Assembly: GCA_018350325.1 (NCBI GenBank) | Contig: JAEVLN010000003.1 | Span: 1,261,985-1,325,984, forward strand | Origin: Globodera rostochiensis | Taxonomy: Eukaryota > Nematoda > Chromadorea > Rhabditida > Heteroderidae | Direction of reading: 5' to 3' | DNA: 64,000 nt | Shown here: in pieces, positions 48,466-59,210 of the stretch | Position numbering within the stretch: position 1 is the stretch's first letter | How the letters are laid out: each line of letters opens with the position of its first letter | Position numbers and translations under genes: made by a program | The notes under the pieces: model-generated | What the model was told of the DNA's origin: nothing | Database searches by the model: none | What the model saw: only the letters and a program-made list of their open reading frames with translations

Positions 48466-51400
48466 TCATTTCAAGCGGCGGTTCCCCATGTATTTGGTGA
48501 TTTTTTCCTGCCCATTCCGACGAGGGCGGTTAGGTCTCGGCTGATGACGATGGTGCCGAGCCAAGCTGGGGTGGCTCGGCGACAAGTACATCTGATGCCT
48601 CCCGTCATCATGGCCACTATCCACCACCATCGCATCATCTTCTTCACCATCGTTCGATAACTCATTGGGGTCCCATCGTCTCTTGCTCTTCGTTTTCGCC
48701 CTCATTCGCCTCACCGTTGCAGCAGCACTAGTGTTGGCGGAAGTCGACGATGATGACGACGCGTTAGTGGATGAAGACGAGGACGTACCACCAGCACTCC
48801 CACTGCCCGACATTTCAACTCCCCTTACGGCCCCGTCAGCGGCACGCATCTGCTGTCGCGAAGCGGCAAGGGCACATGCCATCTGCGGATCCTCGTCCTC
48901 ATCGCTGCTCAAGCAAATTATGTCGAGATCGGGCGGCGCTGCAGCTGACGGCACACGCTTCTGTTGTGCCAGGACAGGTACCTGCTTAGGAGCCTAAAAA
49001 TTGAATGTTCAAACATTCAACAAAACGCTTAAACAAAGTCATCCAATTTAGAGCCCGCCCTTCCCGACAGTTTTTCTTCATTTGAGAAATTAAACCGATT
49101 TCAATTTCCGTCCACCATTACCACCTCAGCTGCGGTGTTCGCCAAGTTCTGCTGCTGTTGTTGTTGTTGATTGTCACCGCACCCGCCGGCACCGCGTTTC
49201 TTTGGCGCAGGCACTGTCACCACCATAATGTCATCGTCATCGTCGGCGGTGTTGACACCGCCCGTGCCACCGGCGATCGCATCAAAAGCTGCATCGTCCT
49301 CGTCCGATTCCAATGACACCTCCGCTTTCGCCTGTGGCAAGCGCCACGTGCCGTCACGGAGCAGCTCCACCTCGTCCACGCCGGCGCCCACGTTGGATAA
49401 CACTTGCTCGAAATAGCTGAAAAAAACAAAGCGCTTTTAATTTTGACGATGGTGACCCACGCGTCGATGATCAGCTTGGAGTAGATGGCGTTCTTGTCGC
49501 ACACCGGACACTTCCAGGTGGGCCGCTTCTCGCACATCATCAGGTAGCTGTTCAGATCAAAACTCTGCAAATGCGTACATTCGGCGGCCCGCGAGGGAAT
49601 TTTGATGCGCGTGCGCATGAGCTGAAAAGTGCCGATTAAAGTTTTCACAATTTCGTGTTAAATTTTAAATCTAAAAAAAAAAATTTGGAAAGTTAGGACT
49701 TTTCGGTTTTTTTACTCACTGGATCCATCAGAGATATTTTCAACGCGTCCATTTGCACGTCGTCCTCGTCACTGCCGTTGAGTCGCCGGATGATCGTTTG
49801 TTTGGTCTTTTCAAGCGGACGGCGCGCGTTCGGATTGTTCAAAATGCGCTCCAACAGGATGTCCGAGTTCAGCCGACGCACCAAAGTCACCTAAAAATAA
49901 ACAAATTGCCATTAAAATTAAACCATTCAAATTTGAAAAAAAATTTTAAACTTAATAACTCCTACGAACGCAGATCCAATATTACGCACACAAAATTTCA
50001 AAAACCCCAAAATTTTCAAACTGTCCCAACTCACAGTGAACGCCCACGGGCGCTTGTCACCGTTCCATTCAAACAGCAAACGGTGCGGCCGATCACGGCC
50101 CCGTGGCGGCTGCGCGTACGGTGTGATGTTCACTGGACGCGGGTAGCGCTTCTGTTCCGCGTTGGGCTTGTTGGTCGGAATGATCGACTGAATGGAGGGA
50201 AAGGGAGTTTTTGTTCTTTAAGCAACTTGGCGGGGAAAATGAATAAATTGGTTAGTTGTCAAAACAAAAACGGAATAAACCAAAGACTACTGACCGGCAA
50301 AGTCACGGAGTAATCGTCGAGCCGCACCGCGGACCCAGGCGGAAACGCGTCCTGCTGCTCCTCAGTGGTTTCCAGCAAAAAGACGCGCAGTTGGAGCTCG
50401 TAACTGATGAAAGCCAAAATCAATTCAATAGTAGGGTATATTACGTACCGAGGCAGCGGCTGTTCATCACTGCGGTATTGCACCTTTTGCATGTCGTCGT
50501 GGGGTACACAAAATTGGAGTGAAAAACGACCTTCGCCAGGGCGGGTGGGCACCGCAAAGGACGGCAATTCAGTCATCGGCACAATCACCTCAAAACAAAC
50601 ACGAATTATTTTATGACAAAATGGTGATGAACGAAACCCCAGGAATTTGGCAGATTCTCATACTATAGAAAAAAAATTCAAAACCTTGATCTGGTCGTAG
50701 AATGGCAGTTCGACAATGCGCAGGTTACGCACCAGTTGGCCACCGCCCTGTTGCAGCGGCATGACGGCCGGCTGCTGATGATGATGCGGTTGTTGTGGTG
50801 GAGGTGCGGGAGCCTGGTGGTGTATATGTCCAAGCTGTTGTTGTTGACCATTATGTTGTTGGGCAACAGCAGCAGCTGCAGCCATCATGGGATGTTGGTG
50901 ATGCGGAGCAGCTCCGAAAGGGTGCGGCCCCATCGACTGATGCTAAAAACGATAAATCGTATTAAAAATTTATAAAAAAATCTTTTCAATTCTAAGAAGT
51001 TCCAATCTGGAAACAGAAAAATGTCGGCCAAAAAGAAATGACGGAACCTGAAAATAGTGCTGCTGGTAAGCGGCCGCGGCATAAGCTGCGTTGGCCATCA
51101 AATGATTGAAGTTGGCCCCTCCACCGCGTGCAATGCCCGCCGCCGCAGCCGCTGCCGACGCGGGATGGATCATGCCGGCACTGACAACGGGCGCTGTCGG
51201 CATCGGCGGCAATGTGCCGCCACCACAGGAAGCAACATACGGCGGCTGTTGTTGTTGGCCGTGCATGGAAGGACCTTGAGGGAGGCTAGGGTCAGTTATT
51301 GGCTGTTCGATTTCAAATACCAAAACAAAATTTATCATAAACCAAACCTCCTTGAACAAATAAATAAAGCTTTTTATCTAACTCTAATAAAATCAAATTA

Positions 51401-51913
51401 AAAAATCAAAGCAGACTCGAATTAGAACTTTTTTAAATCAGGTTTCTACCCAGATTTCCTTCTAAATATTCAGTTCGCAACTTTAAGGGTTTAAAAAACA
51501 GGACAAACCCCACAAACCCATTCCGTTTGTATTGCTACTGTTGGTCGGCGCGTACGGGTTCATGTTTTCTCGAATGCGATTGTTTGTCTGAATCTCGAGT
51601 ACTTTGTGCGCAGCTTTCGCCTGAAGTGTGTGATTTACAAAATGTCAAAACAATATCTACCCATTTGACACCGTTTGGTTACCTAAAACCTTCTGCAAAA
51701 CAACCATCCTAGAAAAATTCAATTTTTTCAAAACTAAGATAAGATGAACTCTGCTTCCCATCCAATTGATTTAGAGGGAAAAACCTGAAATTTGGGGTTT
51801 GACAACACTGTGAGGGCCCTTTGGACGAGTTCCTGCTTCTTGCCCAACTTTGGATAGTGAAAAATGCTCAACAATTGGTGAAGTTCGTGTACACGCAAAT
51901 TTTGGACAATTTC
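48466..51913 (-). CDS. PIAS-family SUMO E3 ligase
   Basis: Eleven exons (51785-51913, 51518-51620, 51048-51274, 50685-50942, 50449-50588, 50295-50403, 50035-50187, 49720-49890, 49461-49621, 49122-49416, 48466-48993) give 757 residues plus a missing N-terminus. The order is canonical: SAP DNA-binding helix (LRVHELHQLLSIFHYPKLGKK), a Gln/Ala/His-rich stretch, a PINIT region with LPFYDQIKVL and later RRLNSDILLERIL, and the SP-RING with CTHLQSFDL then RPTWKCPVCDK. A SUMO-interacting motif (DIICLSSDEDED) comes next, then a Ser-rich acidic tail. It promotes SUMO transfer from UBC9 to nuclear targets; C. elegans GEI-17 is the counterpart. The start codon is not settled: an ATG at 51968 could supply a tiny first exon. 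One acceptor ends AAG and one GAG. Confidence 0.9.
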
Positions 51914-51968
51914 CTAAATTGGAAACGAGAAACAATTAGTCCTGAACAGTGAACCTTTTCAAATTCAT

Positions 51969-52605
51969 TTCTGGTTTCAGAGATTTAGTAGGATTTTTCA
52001 ATTCGACGACTCGCGTTTCACAATTATTACTTTCTGATAGTGGGTTTATAAACGTACAAGCCCCAAACCGCTAGTAACTAACTCACATCTCATTCAGAAA
52101 AATAGCATGAACCCAATAGCAATACCTAGCACAGAAATCCCACTTGAGAAAACCAAAAATGAGCCTTCTCTTCTTTTACGGGTTTCCGTCCAACAGCCGT
52201 CCCCGGTGCGCGTGCAGCACACTCCGGAGTTTAGCCAAACCAAATTCGCTCCACCCTCACCTGACACTGTTGAATTTGTTGTTTGGTGAACGCCCCGTTT
52301 GTCCCACTATTATTACTCATCAATCAACAGGGTTCGACGAAAAGCAACAAACTTTTTTTTTTGCCAAAAAAAAAATTCAGAAAAAACGAACACTGATTTA
52401 AGCAAGCTCTTTCTTCACTGTGCCACACACACACCTAAATGGTTATCATTAGTTCGTGAGCATTCAGCGATAAAGTTCAAAAGGCGAAATGACCTTCACG
52501 CTAATGAAAGAACAAAAATTTGGAAAATTTATGCACAATTCGGGGATGGTGGTAATTCTATTCAGGCGTTTCATCTTTTAAAATTGCTTCTCTCCTTTCA
52601 ATCGT
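51969..52605. other. spacer upstream of PIAS
   Basis: Between the NDUFS7 stop and the PIAS 5' end on the same strand. Plus-strand frames such as 52107-52289 show no domain. It probably holds the PIAS promoter or trans-splice site. Confidence 0.45.
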
Positions 52606-53727
52606 TCACTTGCGATACCAAAGCTGCACTCCCTTTTGCCGCTTAATTTTTTTCTGCAGCTGAAGAACCCCGTAGAGAAGCGCCTCTGCTGAAGGAGGAC
52701 ATCCGGGCACATCTGAAAAAGAAAGATAATTTGACAATTTATGAATGTTTCGGCCGATTGCAGCCCCTTAAAACTTAAAAAAGTGACCAAGCTACGAAAA
52801 CCGGTTTCCAAAATCAGAAAACGCAAAAAACCACTCACAAATATCAACCGGGATGACACGGTCACAACCGCGCAGCACTGAGTACGAATAATGGTAATAG
52901 CCGCCGCCGTTGGCACAGGAACCCATGCTGATAACCCACCTGAAATTTTTATTGAAAATCCTAAATTTAAGCAAAAATCTGAGAAGCTTAATTACTTCGG
53001 CTCGGGCATTTGATCGTATATTCGTCTCAATGCAGGTGCCATTTTGTTCGTGACTGTGCCGGAGACGATGATCAAATCACACTGAATTTAGTGAGTTTAT
53101 TCAAAAATTTTTAAAAACCATAACAATTCAAGGGCAAACCTGTCGAGGCGAAGCACGAAAAACAACACCAAAACGCATCATGTCATAACGAGGGGCGGCG
53201 AAGTGCATCTGAAATTAAACAAATAAGAGGCGGGCCAATGCGATTCGCTGACAAATTGTTGTCGGTATATCAATTTAAAAATCCAATTTTTTTTTCAAGT
53301 GATAAAAGCAAACCATTTCAACGGCGCAGCACGCCAAGCCGAATGTCAATGGCCTAAATTTCAGTAAATTCATTCTTTTTTTGAAGACTTTTTATAAAAA
53401 GGCCTCAAAACGACACGATTGAAAAAGATCGCCGAATACCCGCAAACTAAAAAATGTTTCTGACCATAGAGAAGCGCGCGAAATCAGATTGATCATGTCG
53501 TCAATGCGCATGACAGCGAACTCGCCGGCGGACGCGCCTTCCGGTGTTTTGCGAACGCCCATTTTCTCGAAAATAGTTTTGGGTTTCTGTTCCGGGTACG
53601 GATAGGGCAGGTTTGATGAGTTAATCGCCGGCACGTCAGATTTGGCCATCCGACTGCATGCGAAGGTAGCACAAAATATTGAAGGCCGAAAAGAAAACCC
53701 GGACAACAGTTTTGTTGTCAGTGCCAT
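52606..53727 (-). CDS. NDUFS7: NADH dehydrogenase (ubiquinone) iron-sulfur protein 7, complex I
   Basis: Six exons (53465-53727, 53314-53353, 53140-53208, 52996-53081, 52839-52939, 52606-52712) close to 221 residues, the usual size for the precursor. The N-terminus is basic and Ser/Phe-rich, like a mitochondrial presequence. The subunit carries cluster N2 next to the quinone site: [20 protein letters not shown] supplies two adjacent ligand cysteines, [19 protein letters not shown] the third and [13 protein letters not shown] the fourth. It acts in the mitochondrial inner membrane arm of complex I. It lies 745 bp downstream of NDUFA10 on the same strand. Confidence 0.96.
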
Positions 53728-54471
53728 TATATCAACTTAATTAGGTAAACGAGGGTTGCCATTTGTTCCCCTTAAGAAACGTTCCGACTTGGAGTGGTCA
53801 AAAATTTAATAACTGAATATAAATTTTATAAGCTCCTGTTTTTGCTTGTTTTCTTATTCTCAAAATTTGTAACATTTTAAATAAGAATTTCTATTGCACT
53901 GCCCCCAAAAAAAGTTTCATCAAAACCAAAATTTTTACCACTAAATAGGGACAAGATTTTTCGGCAAGAAAAATTGCAAAAAGGCGCCTAAATATGTAGT
54001 TCTAAACGCACAAAATGCCAAACTCTAACCGTTCTCTTATGGCGTTCTCTCTCATTTTATTTTAAACCGATGTTTTGAATTTATCTATCAACCAAAACAG
54101 GCACAACTGCCCTGGCACAACAGAAGCGCGTGCCACCAGTTGCAACAATCGTTATCAGCCCGTCCTCGTCGGAATAGGGCAGGAAAAAAAACACCAATAT
54201 GCAATTCACCTTTATGGCAATTGAATGAGAGGACAAAGAAGGGTCAATGGTCATTTTTACCAACATATTTTGGAAATGAACACAAATCGTCCTAAAGAAT
54301 TGCGTGAAACCGTCTCATCTGTTGGAAGTTGAAAAACAACACACAGAAATAATTAAACATAATTCTTTTGTCCAAATAAAAACCCGACAGACAGACGAGA
54401 AAACGCATTGCATATGATACACAACAAATCCGAAATCGTTCCTAAATTGCGATACGCACAAAACGTTCTTG
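53728..54471. other. spacer between the two complex I genes
   Basis: AT-rich spacer holding the NDUFS7 promoter. The only notable content is a plus-strand fragment resembling a PIAS exon at 54101-54177. Confidence 0.5.
54101..54177 (+). pseudogene. fragment resembling the PIAS SIM exon
   Basis: Read on the plus strand after an AAAACAG acceptor-like sequence, this encodes TALAQQKRVPPVATIVISP then SSSE and a stop. The PIAS gene has VPVLAQQKRVPSAAAPP then DLDIICLSSDED at the 5' end of its last exon. The core CTGGCACAACAGAAGCG is identical at base level. It is in the opposite orientation, about 5.1 kb from the parent exon, with no other PIAS exon beside it. It reads as a small, decayed duplicate. 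Confidence 0.6.
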
Positions 54472-57314
54472 CTAATGACCGTGCTCCAAGTACTCCGGGT
54501 CGTAGTCCCTCGCGGTCGGGTCGAACACTCGGGCAATGGATTGCGAACACCCAATCCATTCCTCCTTCCAGAAGTACTCGGTCCTGAATAGAAAGTACAT
54601 AAAAGCAAAAAGAAACCGAAGGTGGTTGAAATGAATTAAGCTTTATTTCTGAAAAATCCATTCAAATTTCTTTTATTTTAGCTTCAAGGGACAAATTTAA
54701 AAATGCTCACAGTTAGAAAGAAAGGCTATTAAACCCAAAAACGTACCGAATTAGACCATTCCCGTATTCTTTAAAGGGCACTTACCACCGCTCAGGCATC
54801 TCAATGCTACGATAATCGACCCTGGTTATGCCTTGCATCGGGTCCTTTTTTGTGTAGCCGTGTGTACAGCGATCCTTCAGCACCTGAAAATGGAACTTTT
54901 ATAATTATTTGTCCATTGACTTTTTTTGCATCTCTTTTTAATTTGTTATTTCAAAAATTCTTAACGACGACAGCATCTTTTTTTTGGATGCCTTTTTTTT
55001 CATATAGAAAGGGTCAAATCCGATTGATTGGATTTTTCTCGACATATTTCCCGTGAAAAGAAACCACCTCGTGCATTATCACATTTCGATGGTGTATTCC
55101 GTCCGGTGGGTAAATGTACAGCTCGGAGAGCTCGTGGTGCAGTTTTCCGAGATTGTTCCACGCTCTCATCATCAACAATCGTTTGAATGTTAACCTGAAT
55201 ATTCAAAAGTTCAACAGCAAGTAGAAGGTAATGGCGCTTTTTGAGGGGGGGAGGTTTCGCGTATTCCCCAACTCCCCGTGCAGAAAATTCTTTCGAAAAT
55301 CCCTTTCTCATACTGGTAGCGCCAAAAGCAGCAGTGATAGTCGTCGCCGATGTCCAGCCATTCGTAGAGTTCGTCGCCGTTGTGCCACTCGTAGAAGTCA
55401 AGGTTGAGCTGCAAATATTAATATTTGTGTTTCTTCTTTTTTAATCGTATTCAAAGTTTAAATGACCAAAACATTATTCGTTTGATTAATGCAAAAAGCG
55501 GTCTTCCTTCCGACAGTGAATGAATGACCTGCTTAATGTCCTCAAGCAGAAAATCCATTTCGCCTGGTGTCTCCCAGTTGTAGGTGAGCATGAAGCAATG
55601 CTGTCTGAAGTTAATGTCCAAATTTGAGATTTATTGTCATTTTCCTCAATTTAAAAGTTCTTTCGATTCACCTCATGTCCTTCAGAAAATCCTTATACGA
55701 ATTTTGAATGGTGACCAAATATTGCAAATCCACAGCATTAATTTCATCAACCTAAAATATTCAGTAAGAAATTAATTTTCGCGTTATTTTCGATTTTATT
55801 TTAAAGTCATAATTCAGATTGAATTGATGATTTATCTGAAAAACATCGATTAAACAAACGAACATTGCCCCGTTTTCGGATGTTCTCCAGGCACTTCTCG
55901 GGCGGACAGTCCAAATAAATGACCACATGGGGAAAAAAGTGGTTAAAATGCAGTGACTGTTTGCGCTTGAACATGTAATAGTTGTAGTCTAAAAAATATT
56001 TTCGTGACTTCCGGTAGCTTTTTCATTTTAAAAAAATGAACATTTTTAACATTTAGGCCAGAATATCTCTTAAACTGAATTTTTTTTGAACATTTACATG
56101 GTTGGCTGATCCAATCTTTTTCGCGCATTGCATTTGCAAACACAAAATCCGCGTGGACGCAACGCTCCAACACGACACCTTGGCCTTAAAATGCTTATTT
56201 GTTTTATATATTATCATTTCCAATTTGTCAACCCGTGTTGAGAATGTGTGCCAGTGCGTTTTGATACTGCTCCCAACGGCAGTCGTAGAAACGGTCCTGC
56301 ATGACGGCTGACTGGTCGTCAGCTGGGTTTCTGTAGAACATGTTGGTATCCGGAAAGCGGAAACGTTTTGGAAACTTAAAAACAAATGTTTAATGAGTTG
56401 CATTAGATACACTCAAACCAAGTGATAATAGTCGCGCATGTCGTTGTTGTAACGGTCTATCAGAATGTCGTCCATTTTGAAGGAAGGCATGTGGTAGAAA
56501 CCCAACTCATCGGCCAACTCGGCAGCGATGGCCGACTTAAATTGAAAGGCAATAATGGTGATAGTTCCAAATGAAAGATTCTTCCGGATATTTTAACAAA
56601 ATTTGTCCGTCCTCAAATTCACTAATTTATTTACCAATCGATTTCTTTTGACCTGTATGTCAAACGAAAAAGCTTCCAAGCCCAATCGATTGGTACCAAA
56701 ATTAGTTTTGTCAGCGCCTCTGGGTGAATTCGAGGACGGCCGTATTCTTAAATTTCCAAAAACAGTGACAAATATTTGCTCAGATCGAAGTTCAAGGACT
56801 TCAAAAGATTTCTAAAAAACGAACCCGTCCCACTCCAATGTTGCTTTCAATGACGATCAGTTTCGAGTTGACATGAAATCGTTTCTTTGTGCCTTCAATG
56901 TGGTGCATGAATTGGTTATACCTTAATAAAAAATGAATTTTTTTTTATACATCATCTGTAATTTCCCATCCATATAGTTTTCTCAAAAATTGCTTTGTAA
57001 TTATAAATCATCGGGTCCCAAATTAGACGGATATCATAGGCCAAATTAGCTCCACTTTTTGAACAACGAGCACTCTTACAAATTAGACACCAGCAATTGT
57101 TTTAAAATTTTATAATTCAAAACTTTATCTTACATTACCATTATTTAAATTACCCCTTTTCCTTGTAAGGCCAAGGTTCCGGATAATTGTCGGGCAGTTT
57201 CAAATCCCATTTGGTAACAATTGTTCGGCATTGAATGAGGCGATTCGAGCCCGAATTGTTTAGGCCACTGGTTAGTCTTGGGGCGAGAAGGCTAAGGACA
57301 GATTTATAGGCCAT
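54472..57314 (-). CDS. NDUFA10: NADH dehydrogenase (ubiquinone) 1 alpha subcomplex subunit 10, complex I
   Basis: Twelve exons (57154-57314, 56825-56921, 56419-56535, 56233-56374, 56098-56184, 55864-55988, 55672-55751, 55529-55604, 55314-55408, 55068-55194, 54786-54883, 54472-54583) close to 438 residues. A presequence-like N-terminus precedes a deoxynucleoside-kinase fold: KLIVIESNIGVGRSAIAAEL (P-loop equivalent), a DRYY-like region, QGVVLERCVHADFVFANAMR, and VVIYLDCPPEKCLENIRKRG. It is a supernumerary complex I subunit in the matrix-side arm. The P-loop reads GVGRS rather than GxGKS/T: the usual lysine is Arg, in line with a structural role. The C-terminus (TEYFWKEEWIGCSQSIARVF) matches the family. 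Four acceptors end AAG. Confidence 0.93.
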
Positions 57315-57380
57315 TCAAGTCTTTAAATGCTGAAAATTCTCTAATGTCTTTTAAACAAAATTTTGATTTCTGCAACATAT

Positions 57381-57889
57381 TAGTATTTACTTTTTGAAAA
57401 TTCCTGGACCCAAGTCCTGGACTTGGAGATGGCTGAAACTGGAGAAAGTACGGGAAAAATCCAGGTCATGGACGCATTGGACCTGGGTTTTTCCAAAAAT
57501 CAGTATTTGGCGGTGCCGAAAGGCGCCCGAGAAAGCAAACTTGCAAATATTTAAAATTTTGGCGATCTGTCACAATTTAAAATCGGTTCAAGTATGACAC
57601 GTTTTCTGGCCATAACTTTTTTGAGTCGCTTAGCTTTTGCCTTTGAAAGCTTCTACTAGTTGTAAACGTTCGCCCTCCGTCCCAAAAATTATTGTTGCTC
57701 ATTTGTCAGTAAAATCATTTAAGAAAGGAAATCGAGGTTCGTTATGCCTGGACCCGGACTTGGAGAATGTGCTTGAACACGATTTTTCCCAGGAAAAATC
57801 CAGGGTCGCTGAGGTTCCACTGGACCTGGACTCTGGGTTAGGAAAAATTCAAGCCTGTACCACAGGTCCAAGACGACCTAGTATTTACT
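57381..57889. repeat. possible insertion bounded by 11-bp direct repeats
   Basis: TAGTATTTACT occurs at 57381-57391 and 57879-57889. The segment between has an unusual composition, with repeated CCTGGACC and GGACTTGGAG blocks and near-palindromes such as TTTTTCCCAGGAAAAATCC. No terminal inverted repeats were seen. It could be a transposon with an 11-bp duplication or a chance repeat. Confidence 0.45.
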
Positions 57890-58604
57890 GGACAAACAAT
57901 ACAAAATAGTTGGATCCGTCCTTTTGTGCCCCCGCTTTTGGCTTTTGCAGTGATAAAACTCGCGCATAAATAATTTGGTTGTCTTCGCTTACATAGAATT
58001 CCTTAATGCGCCGTTCTCATTCTCTACTCTTCTCACTTCGTCCAATCTCCCAAACGCTCACTTTCTTCCTTTCTCGAGCGAATTCCTTTTCCCTTTCTAT
58101 TTTCCCCTTCAGAAATATGTAATTGTTTGAAACAGTCATAGTTCTCTTTTCTTTGAGCTCTGTAGCAAAGAGAGAGAAGGGCAAAAGGCGGAGGAGAGAT
58201 CGGAAGAAACAGAAAAGAAAAGAAAAAGCGGGTTTTCAGAGTCGCACTTCCTCCTAAAAATTGCAGCGTTTGGTGGCGCCCGCTGCCTTTTTTCATTTTC
58301 AGTTCACTTTCTTATAACAACAAATAGGTAGGTAATGCGAAATGAATGAATGTGTATCGTCGTTCTTTCGCCCCTTGTTTTGAAAATCACCAAATTTTAT
58401 TATTATGATTAGAGGATACATCTCACCCGCTCTCAACTAGCAGTGTGAAGATTTGTGTAGGGATCATGGGACGCACACAGACAGACAGAGAGGTGCTCAG
58501 TCAAGATTAAATTTATCTATTCTTCGTTTAGACCTCACTGAAAAATCGTTTTGCTATTGTTTTTAACAATTACCTATTGTTAAAATCTTCGAAAAAATTT
58601 CCTA

Positions 58605-58675
58605 CACCACTAAAAAGCGACTTTTTTTGAATTGCCCCCCCCCCCACCCGAAAAAAATTCCTGGATACGCCCTTG
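58605..58675 (+). repeat. right-end fragment of a hAT-like element
   Basis: Ends CCTGGATACGCCCTTG, close to the right terminus of the complete elements at 31567 and 59630. It is preceded by the same GCGACTTTTTTTGAATT and C-run interior. The left part is missing or diverged. Confidence 0.6.
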
Positions 58676-59210
58676 ATTGTTCGTAACGTAGTGCTGACCC
58701 AGTGACAAAGCAAAAGATGTTTTGCTGCTTATATTATCCATTGTTGGTTTTATGCGATTTTTTTTTAATTGGGTTAAAACTTTTTCAAGTTTTTGTTTAA
58801 GACCGTTTCAAACTAAAGGCGTCGAGCACGCTGAATTAATTATTATAATTTGCAGAAATTATTGTGAAAATTGCGACACTTTCCAACTTGCCAAAACGGG
58901 TTCGACAGAACGACAACAGCAGCAACAGTGTCTGATAAATTCATTGAATTAAATTCCACATCGAAGATGGTCTCAAAGAGGCAAATAAATTATGGATTTT
59001 AATGTTTATTGAACAAAAAATGCTTTTTGGTTTATTAGTTCAATTTGTATAATTTATTAATCGTTTTTTTCGTATTTATTTATAAAAATATGTTTGGTAG
59101 TGTTTTTATAAATTTAAGATTTTATATAACATTTATTTGTTGAGTTCTACAGCCCTTAGAATTGAAAATGAATAAAAATTCAAACACTCATTTTTTTCAG
59201 TTTGCCTAAC

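Larger units (their letters stand above)
57315..59210. other. divergent promoter region with repeats
   Basis: Between NDUFA10 (-) and the TENT4-like gene (+). It contains a possible insertion (57381-57889), a hAT-like fragment (58605-58675), pyrimidine-rich and purine-rich stretches near 58050-58230 and no supported gene. The frame at 58722-58952 shows no domain. Confidence 0.5.
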
